This document shows, one piece after another, positions 50,623 through 58,982 of a stretch of 64,000 bases of DNA; positions within the stretch are counted from its first letter, which is position 1, and each line of letters opens with the position of its first letter. Source of the DNA: Euwallacea fornicatus. Its lineage: Eukaryota > Arthropoda > Insecta > Coleoptera > Curculionidae. The position numbers and the translations under genes were made by a program. The stretch lies in NCBI RefSeq assembly GCF_040115645.1, contig NC_089549.1, positions 3,596,001-3,660,000 of the forward strand. The letters are read 5' to 3'. The notes beneath the pieces were generated by a model. It saw only the letters and a program-made list of their open reading frames with translations. It searched no databases and was not told where the DNA came from.

Positions 50623-51907
50623 ATGTGGTTTATAATAGTTTTATTATGGAATATGAGCATTATTTTATCCAGGGATTGTTTCGGAAATTTACAAACCGAT
50701 ATTGAAGAACGCTTAAATAATGGAAATCGTACTTATTTGTCAAGGAAACGAAGATATTTGGTGTTTCCAAAAGGAAGTTCCTTCCAGTTGGGTAAGTACG
50801 AAAATGCCTGAAATAGTGTACGTTTCCGTACAATTTAGCATTTCAGTCTATGATCTTGCCTATCCCTCAGTGGATGGAAGAGGGTTCTTCGTCTATGGGA
50901 ATACTGCAGGTATGGCTTGGGAGTTGCCATCAACCCCGGTTTTCCTTGATAAAAAGTATATGAAGAAAGAGGAACCTCAGACAACCACTACTATGTTACC
51001 TCATTTGGATCATCCTGTGGAATATGGACACGATGGTATGAGCTCTATGGCAAAATCAATTAAATGAATTCTCAAAAAAAAATTTTTTTTAGATTGGCAG
51101 GTACCTTCGATTTGGGACAATGGTGTTAGTGGAGATTTTCCAGGCTGGAAAAGCAAAGCAGATGAAGGCCCTGTCTATAGCTGGAACTATGATACGAAGC
51201 TCCATAGCTTTAATAATTATAGACGACCTGTGAATGTAGACTCTCTCAAGGGTTCCGCCTATAACCAACCAACTTCTAACGGGTACCAAGGGCCTCATCA
51301 ACAGAAATACTGGCCTAAGTATCATAATGAGAATTTCTGGAACAACGTTAATAACAGGCAGCGAAGCAAGTACGGTCACAAATATGTCTAAGAACACACG
51401 CCACTAAATGTTTTTAGAAAAACTGGGTATTCTTCACAAAAGCTTCAAAGATCGAATGATGTGGCCAGAAATTTCATCATTGACACGCAGCATTATCATA
51501 ATATTCATAGGAGGACTAGGAGGGAATTATATGCCAAGTTTGAGGATTTTTTCACTACGTAAATGATATCTGGAATATCCTTATTGGGCTACCTGTAGGG
51601 TGACTTCTTTTAGGTTTACCACCAACGGAAGAACATGCCTCTTGAAAACCATTTGCCAAATTAATAAGTCTTCCGAGAAAAAAGGAACCTTTTGGGAGGA
51701 GCTGTTAAAAATTGTTTTCAAGTAAGTTTTCTTGAACCATAACTCCAGATCTTGATAAATTTATTTAGAGTGAAACCTGAGGGCTTTTACAAGGATGAAG
51801 ACCTCTATGACTCAGCTGCTAATTCCAGCCACAACTGCGAAGAAATGTATTCAGAATGTGAAGGAAATGTGCTGAATAAATTAATTCGTTTTGATTTCGA
51901 CAAATAA
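50623..51907 (+). CDS. DM4/12 family secreted protein E (long form)
   Basis: Six exons (50623-50791, 50847-51035, 51093-51369, 51418-51558, 51614-51721, 51769-51907) give 340 residues. Signal peptide about 1-17, basic site R41-K-R-R44 before YLVFPKGSS, then VYDLAYPS and AWELPSTPVF, a Thr-rich linker, and a long Tyr/Asn/Gly/Trp-rich segment (about 120-245). A second basic site (HRRTRREL) is followed by the DM4/12 domain (NGRTCLLKTICQI, GTFWEELLKIVF, C-x6-C). Paralogue of D. The 48-bp intron 3 is the weakest point: its donor (GTACGG at 51370) is poor, but it is the only one that restores the frame to the conserved GYSSQ segment. Without that splice the frame ends at 51391. The stop codon overlaps an AATAAA. 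Confidence 0.8.
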
Positions 51908-51908
51908 A
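51903..51908 (+). terminator. Poly(A) signal of gene E overlapping its stop codon
   Basis: AATAAA whose TAA (51905-51907) is also the stop codon of gene E. It implies a very short 3' UTR. Confidence 0.5.
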
Positions 51909-51928
51909 ACCCATTTTTTAAATTTCCT

Positions 51929-51934
51929 TTTATT
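51929..51934 (-). terminator. Probable poly(A) signal of gene F
   Basis: TTTATT on the plus strand (AATAAA on the minus strand), 19 bases beyond the gene F stop and inside the 45-base gap between the converging genes E and F. Confidence 0.5.
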
Positions 51935-51952
51935 TCTTTATCACCTTTCTCC

Positions 51953-52723
51953 TCATACGGTCATTAATCTGGAAAACTGATGAATAGGGTCCACAGAACA
52001 TTCCGGAAAAACGTGATCGCATTTTCCCACCTGTTTACCCACCTTCTCGGCAAAATGATAAGCGTAATTGGTATGATCTTCGAGTTCTTCTTTTGTCGAT
52101 GATGGACTGGAATGGAGTATTATCAAAACCAGGACTTGAGCACAGAAAAACTTACGTTAAGATGTTATGGACGATTTCAGCGAGCAGTCCAGATCTTTCT
52201 TCTAGCTTAATTGCTGATATCTGGCATATGGATTTGAGCAGACATGCCTTACCGTCTTCATAGTGGTTTCTATGAAAAGTGGTGGGTTTATGGTAAATTG
52301 TTTTCGTTTGTTCGGACCTATTACTGTTCTAAATATGATTCAATGAGCTCATAAATCTTCCAACGAGAGGCGGACCGCCTTTTTCTTTGATAGTCTCCTA
52401 TAGAAGGATTTGTAAAGACTGAACTGTTGTCTGGGAGTAAATAGTAAGCTTTTATTGTGGAACCCATAACTACGCTGTTCAGGTTGACTTCAACGGGAAT
52501 TCCCAAACCAAAAATCATCTAAAATTTACCATTAAAAAACATTAAAGAGGAGTATTTAAGTACTTACCGACACCCAATTCACTCCTTCTTTCCAAACTAA
52601 CCATCTTTTATTCCTGGATAAGACTCTATTATCCTTCTGCAATATCGTTGAAGGGCTTTCAAGCTCCTGCGAGGCAACATTCCAGACAACCAGGAAAACC
52701 ATTACTATAAGAGCTTTCGTCAT
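51953..52723 (-). CDS. DM4/12 family secreted protein F
   Basis: Four exons (52723-52568, 52518-52325, 52269-52156, 52106-51953) give 205 residues. Signal peptide about 1-19, basic site R37-N-K-R40 before WLVWKEGVNWVS, then MIFGLGIPVEV. The second basic site (RKRRSASRW) precedes a helix KIYELIESYLEQ, and the DM4/12 core follows: EDGKACLLKSICQI, SGLLAEIVHNIL, a Tyr/His segment (NYAYHFAEKVG) and C-x6-C. The first exon is 52 codons and the third 114 nt, both exactly as in genes G and H, which places these three in one subfamily. H is the closest relative. It converges on gene E, with 45 bases between the stop codons. Confidence 0.88.
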
Positions 52724-55117
52724 TTGCGTTCTTTGGCAATTCTCGAACCAAACCCGAAATGTGAAGTATTTTGTACTTACTAAATCATATTTTTTGATAA
52801 TGCTAACCCAGCTAGGAGAAATTGTGTGAATTTAGTTCGTGGTTATCGACCCGTAGGCGCTAAGAGGATATGTTAACTGGTCATTTCGGGTTAAACCAAG
52901 ATGGTTCAGAGATCGAGAAATTTGCAAATGTAGGTCTCCCGGGGGTACGCTGATAAATCTCGGGATGTCTCAAGATTTGATTCCTGGGGGTCTATACACT
53001 TTTGCTGGGAATAACTCCAAGTCATAATATTACGATGAAGGGACATAAATCTCCACAAAATGCATTTTTGTATATTAATGGAATAGAGATAAAATCCGCA
53101 ATATATTTTCAGACGCCATCAAAATGTTGATTTTAGGTGATTTTTCGTATCAACAGTGAAGCAGTGGTGTATTATTTTCAAGTTAAAATGCAGCAATTTG
53201 GGAGAAATTAGTCGTTTCTTTGAAGAATATTTCAAAATTCTCACCATTTGAAGTAATGATAAGATTATCAAAACTGGAAATGTTAAACGTCATTTCAAGA
53301 TACATCATGGGGTACCATTGGAACACCATGGGGCACAGCTGAAGGAGATGAAAGATATCATTACTTGATTGATTTTAGCTCAACTCTATTCTCGTTTTTT
53401 CTTCAGTCCCTTTGCTCACCCCACTACTTCTCTTAAGAATATTCTGTGTTCTCCTCCTTGGTTCTTCTTACTTTTGTAAGTTATCGATGTCTAAGATCAA
53501 TTAATTTAACACAAGTTTGTACAGGTCGAAGTTAAGTCCATCATTTTTCTTCAGGAGTACGAGTCTTTAAACTTAAGTAAAACATTACGGGAATTTCATG
53601 GGATTTATACCAGGAAATGATTCTTTCGTCAGCAGAACTCTTAACTCACTTTGCGAAGAATTTTATGGATTTTCAATAACAAAATGTTCATGCAATTTTA
53701 AATAATATGAACCAACCTTAAACCAAATCTTCTAAGGTTATTTAGCTGAGCCGACGATAATTTTTCTGAATGTATAATAAGACGACGTTTCTCTAGTTTA
53801 AATAACTTGAACCTAAAAATGAAAAAAATAAGTCTAAATGAAGTAAACTTTGAATTAATTTTAAGGAGAATGGAGGCACCTTTGTTTCATAAAGCCACAA
53901 TTTTGCCTCTTACTCATCATTGCCTGTGTTTCTGATAGTTTACGAAATCCTCAAGTCAAGGATACTTTGGTAACTGCGAGTTATAGGTGTCTTAAAGTTT
54001 GAATTTTCGGTTTTGCAGGTAGCCAATTATTATCTATGAAAGCGATGTGCTGCATTTTTATAGAAACCTCAATCTGGGGAATAAAAATCCCCAATTACAA
54101 GAAAAACTAAGGGAATAAGTAGGGTTAAAGGTAAATACTCAAATAGGAAAATTAAAAGAGAATTACGCGGATAGTCCAAAAAGTACCTCACTGAACACTT
54201 AAAGAAAAAAAAATTCTTAGCGGAGTTTTCTTTGAGATAGGCGCACTTTTCCCCAGCATTGTTCTATAACTTGTTTATAAAAAAAAGTTTCAAATGTTTT
54301 AAAATAGAAATCAACCTCGGACTCCATCTCTTCATTGTTGGCAAATCTTTTTCTACCGAACGATTTTTCCAGGTTTAAAAAGATAATCTGAAGGGGATAA
54401 ATCTGGCGAATAGGGTGGCCGAGGATAAAGTTTTAAACGAAGTTGATTGATTTTGGCCATCACGATGACGGAAGTGTGGTCTAGTGCGCTATCTTGATGA
54501 AACAAGACTTTTTCCTTCAAGAGGATAGTCAATAAAAATTATCCTACGTGCACTCCAAAAAATTAGTGCTGCCACTTTTCTTGCAGATAGAACGATTTTC
54601 GACTAGTTTGGAGCCGATTCACCCCTTCGGGTCCATTTTTTTGGCAGCTCTTTCGTCTCAGGTGCGACTCATGACCCATGAAGGACCAGATTTCCCCAGA
54701 GTAAAATCTCACTCCGCTTCCATGTTGGATGGACTAAAACCTTTCAAATGAAAGTGTTGAATTACATATCGATGAGCCTTTTTCCCATGTTTGCAAATTT
54801 GTAAAAGTGTTCACTAAAAACGGCTCTAAAACAAACACAAATCAATTTCAGACATAAGTTTTTAGAGGTTCGAACTTTATAATATGAGTAAATTTTTAAT
54901 AACTAATCGTCATTTATGCATCAAGTCGGGTACTTTTGAGTCTATCCTCGTATCTTCTTAAAGCAGTTTTAAGTGCATTGGCAACTAAATCGTCTTATAA
55001 CGCGCTTAAGTTCTTGTCACTTTTTGATTCACTAAATTTCCACGTAATCAACAATAAAACTACAATCTCCTTATCATCCCCAGTTTTATTTCCCACCCAC
55101 CTTTTAAAAACTATCCT
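52724..55117. other. Spacer between genes F and G
   Basis: It holds an internally deleted mariner element (54166-54950). Elsewhere no gene or repeat is evident. Confidence 0.45.
54166..54950 (-). mobile_element. Internally deleted mariner-family element
   Basis: The left end is CGCGGATAGTCCAAAAAGTACC, and the reverse complement of the right end is CGAGGATAGACTCAAAAGTACC, both flanked by TA. These are mariner-type terminal repeats. On the minus strand a frame broken by stops reads as a decayed mariner transposase. It ends with a recognisable C-terminal stretch (GRKRFANNEEMESEV, then CWGKVRLSQRKLR at about 54350-54230), equivalent to the GKRF-SNEEVI...RWEKCI region of the family. At 785 bp it is well short of a full mariner (about 1.3 kb), and the N-terminal DNA-binding part is missing. 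Confidence 0.75.
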
Positions 55118-55987
55118 TTAACTTACAAGACTAAAGATCGAGGACTTTTCCAAACTAGCCGAGCATCGTTCTTGATAAAGATGACACTTTTCTCCGAAAG
55201 TCTTAAAAAAGTCCGCTTCAATCCCTTGAGATCTAAAAAAACAACGGATTATTCAATATTTGGTTTAGAGACTGTCGATCTTTGAATGATTGTTTCTGGC
55301 GTGGGCCCTTTATTTGGATACATCCCTGGGAAAATGGATGAGCCTCAAAGTGCTTGATGTATCCGGTCACGACATTTCCGTCTGTTTACGGCAGCTAGGT
55401 GGGTTATTGGGATGGAAAATTGAGGGCAACAGAGATAAAGGGTGAACATCTTACCTTGCAATTATTTTCCCTATTCCGCAAAACACTCCGCAGTTTTCCG
55501 CCATGAAGGGCTGGGACAGGATTAGACATACACGCTTTAGGATGCAGTTGACCATGTTTGAGAACAATCTGAAATTATTTTTTTAGGAATATTTTTCCCG
55601 AACCTCCAATTTCCTTACGGATTTTCTATGTTGTCAATATCATTATGAACATCTCGCTTAAAAAAGTGCAGTCTTTGATTCAGGCTTGAAGGGAGATCGT
55701 AATTGATGCGGAAACCCCAGCCATGGGCCAAGAGGGTTGTATAGTTGAGTATGTTTTCTTTTCCATTTAATCGAAACTGAAAATAAATTATTTGCTACTT
55801 ACAAAGAAAAGAGAGAGTCCAAACCACCCACAAAGAATTTGCTGCTTTTAGTGAATAAAACTTTCCTCTTGACTCTTCTTTTGATTGAAAACTCGGTTCC
55901 CTCCCCGAGTGACGAGAAAAATATCACTAATATCAGAGCGGCAGTACTAAGTCTAAGGACGAGTCCATTGCAGATCTTTGCTTTCAT
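55118..55987 (-). CDS. DM4/12 family secreted protein G (divergent, short)
   Basis: Four exons (55987-55832, 55776-55619, 55568-55455, 55232-55118) give 180 residues. Exon 1 is 52 codons and exon 3 is 114 nt, exactly as in F and H. Signal peptide about 10-30, basic site R38-V-K-R41 before KVLF, then a core with GWGFRINYDLPSS and a weak KRD where the second basic site should be. In exon 3 the two cysteines of the CxLKxxC motif align with F and H (NCILKRVC), but the preceding D-G-K-A is lost and two extra cysteines appear. The last exon is short (GEKCHLYQERC). No stop breaks the frame, so it is either fast-evolving or early in decay. The exon 1 donor (GTGGGT) is moderate. Confidence 0.65.
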
Positions 55988-56390
55988 TTCTCTTCCAATT
56001 TAGCTTGTCAAGCCCTGAAGAGATTGAAAAGATAATATAGACATATAATAAGAGAAAGATAAAGTTGGTCATTTTAATTAGAATGATTCTGAGGCACCTG
56101 AAACTGTTACATCAATATTCCAAGCATTTTCTACAATGTAATTAGTACACTAGCTTTTTTGAGCCATAAAATTTCCTAGAAGATTCACTAAGTCATCTAC
56201 AGCTTAAATTAACATCAAAGAACAAACAAATCTGAACAAACATGCCGAATTTGTGAGTTTGAACATCCAATTAACTCTGTCCTAGTTTCGCGATTTCTAG
56301 CTCATCATTGCTCAACGAAGTTACTTTAGACGTAGTTAAGAGTGTTCAGGAGAATGTTTGCTTCAGCTTAAACTAACTATCTACACTTAA
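55988..56390. promoter_or_regulatory. Shared divergent promoter region of genes G and H
   Basis: G (minus) and H (plus) start 403 bases apart on opposite strands, so this stretch must hold both promoters and 5' UTRs. On the G side there is an AT-rich ATAATATAGACATATAATAA. On the H side an AAGAGTGTTCAGGAG lies about 45 bases before the ATG. I see no strong TATA box for H. Confidence 0.45.
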
Positions 56391-58982
56391 ATGAAGTTTT
56401 CAAGTTTTATTTTAGTTTATTTAATCTACGAATTTGGAAGTGCAGAAGTAACAGGAAAAAGTGCTACGATTCGCGATACTAGTCGACAACTTTTGTCGAG
56501 GCAAAAGAGATGGTTGGTGTGGAAACCAGGCACTAATTGGGTCTCTGTGAGCAGTAAAATTCTAGAAAATTCCTCAATTGAAGCTTTATTGTAGGTAATT
56601 TTTGGGATTGGCATACCAGTAAATTTACAATCTCAAAGTATAACATTAGGAATGGTAATGAAGGCCTTTTATAGGCTGCCCAATAACAGCAGCTATTACA
56701 CCCATCCTTCTATAGATATTTACAGAAAGAAGCGTTCACCTACGAGATGGCAGATGTATGAAATATTTGAGAAATATTTGGAAAGGTAATGTGGTTAGTA
56801 GGCAACTTCATTTCCTTTAAAATATATCACCCAATTCATCATCTCTGCAGACTTTCCAGCAAATGAACATCACTGGTTTCAGGTCTGCATTCGAAATATC
56901 ACTTCGGTTTCTAATATTCTCTAATTTTAAGTAATCTGAACTAATTTTAAGGTTGATTTTAAAGGGTTTTAATTATATCTTTAAGATACTAACCTGAACT
57001 AAGCTTTTTTTCTGGAGTGGGGGAGAATCTGCTATCCAGACATTGCAGGCTTGGCTCTAAGCGATCTAGTTTCTCCACTGTGTAGCAGGTTGTCTTTGCT
57101 ATGCAGGAATCATCTACTGGCAACATCCCTTTTCTTTTATGTGAAACTGCCGTAAGATATTTTTTTCAGAACGAGTTTCAGTTTTTCCATTCGTCACAGT
57201 GCTAATGACTAATTCGAGCAAAAAAAGGAGTTATAATTGCAACAGAAAATCAAACTAATGTTCATTTTGACTGCTAAAAACTCAGCTTTTTCAAATAAAT
57301 TATCCTGTATTGATTTAAATTTTATAAAGCTTGGAACATGGGAAAGATTTCTTTGGCCATTTTCTATACTCTGTTCTGCTCGTTGCAAAGATCCAGATCA
57401 TTTGAAACGAGCGCTTTCTTTGCAAAACCGCCTTTAAGTTAGTTGTTAATTTGGCTAGTTAAACCTCGACATTTTTATTCCCAGTATATATACCTGTATC
57501 AGGAAAGTTCGGTATTTTTCTACACTTTGCTTCACTTATTTAGAGTTACAAGCGTATTAAAAGAGCCCTTTTTGGTATTATTTAGTCAATTACTGTTCCA
57601 GTGCTCAAAACGCAGCTTTTTCATGTAGAACCCACTGTATATTACTTCAAATTTTTCGGCAAGTTTAAACGATAGGGAAAGTTTTCCTACAATGAACTCT
57701 GTTTTTCTTTGACTGCGAAACCGTTTTCGACATTTTCTTTTAAAAAAGCGCATGAGATATGATTTTTAAGCAGCTTTTCCAGAAATCGAAATTGGTCCAA
57801 AGGATAATCGAAAACACAAAAGACTAATTTAACTATTGAAAAAGGCAGAAGTTTGTACTAATTGAATAAACTCTGTTAGTTTATGAGATACCATGAAGCT
57901 AGCATCTCCACGTGTTAGGGAAAAACTCCGGGAATGAATTTGTTTCATTCGAGGCTGAACATATTAATTTAAATCAGTGCTCCTCTGATACTTCATTACA
58001 TCTTTTAGGACCAATGTCCTCGTTTCAGAAGATCTTTTATTGACCACCCAAAACTCATTTAAGTAGCGTAAAAAGCTCCAAATGTCAATACATTTTTTTT
58101 TCTCTATTAGTTTAAATCTGTACGCCTCTGCTTTTTAAATTATCCCTGTGTAATTGCGTAAAGTTGTGTGGGTTGACTTAAATATATAAAAGTCAATGGC
58201 GTCACAGCATCGAAAGAGTTTTTACAGATTTTTTGCAGGAATTGAATTAATAAAATTCGAACCTTTGCCGATTTAAATCAAAATGCCCCTCGCTTTTCAT
58301 AATATTAAGGTGTAAACTTCGGCGTTTGTAAAGGTTCCCTGGGCATATTAAAAAGTTCAAAAATTAGTAGCGTGACAACATTCTAAAAGATACTAAACTT
58401 TCTTAAATTAGGCATTAAATATACCGTTTGATTTATTAATTTATAGAAGTACGTTTCTTTATATATTCTGTATTTTAATTTATCAATTTGGGTGTAACGG
58501 TGCTCATTAAAATGCCTGTAAATCAGTAGCGTGAGAACCTTCATACGACAATATTCTTTTATTGCAGAAATAAGTATCCAGACGGAAAAGCCTGCTTATT
58601 AAAATCGATATGTGAAGTGGCTGCATTTCCTTTGGAAGAGAGATCCAGTCTAACAGCTGAAATATTTCAAAGTATTCTCACGTAAGTTCTGGAAAACAAA
58701 CAACTGCAACGAAGGTCTTAAATAATGATAAATTGCCAGCATTTACTTCTCTTCGTAGTAGCATCACGTGTTTGTCTAATTAAATTTAGATTTAGATAAA
58801 TCTTTCTTATTTACAGACCTTCTTCTACTGACGACGAAATCGAAGATCAAAGTCACAATGTTTACCACGCAGCTGAAAAATTAGGAAAAGAAATAAAGGA
58901 CTGTTCCAGGATTTTCCCTGAATGTCCAGATGATCCAGTGAAACGGTTCTCTAAATTTATGATGGTTAATAAATTTCTGTAA
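56391..58982 (+). CDS. DM4/12 family secreted protein H
   Basis: Four exons (56391-56546, 56595-56785, 58568-58681, 58817-58982) give 208 residues. Signal peptide about 1-18, basic site R37-Q-K-R40 before WLVWKPGTNWVS, then VIFGIGIPVNL. The second basic site (RKKRSPTRW) precedes QMYEIFEKYLER, and the DM4/12 core follows: PDGKACLLKSICEV, SSLTAEIFQSIL, a HNVYHAAEKLG segment and C-x6-C. It is the plus-strand counterpart of gene F, with the same 52-codon exon 1 and 114-nt exon 3. Intron 2 is 1.8 kb, far longer than any other intron in the cluster, and contains diverged repeats. Confidence 0.88.
58186..58545. repeat. Diverged short repeats in intron 2 of gene H
   Basis: Variants of AAA-TCAGTAGCGTGAGAACCTTC occur at about 58186, 58361 and 58519, spaced roughly 160-175 bases. 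The sequence between them is only weakly similar. An earlier pair of related segments (about 57274 and 57600, sharing CAGCTTTTTCA and GGGAAAG) may belong to the same kind of array. Confidence 0.35.

Noticed and set aside
51089..51397. 102-codon minus-strand open frame
   Set aside because: It lies opposite exon 3 of gene E, whose own frame fits the family and its splice phases.
54548..54751. 67-codon plus-strand open frame
   Set aside because: It is antisense to the decayed mariner transposase.
55258..55400. Alternative last exon of gene G (frame TGYIKHFEAHPFSQGC)
   Set aside because: It cannot be joined in the phase required by the exon 3 donor; the exon at 55118-55232 can, and carries the expected pair of cysteines.
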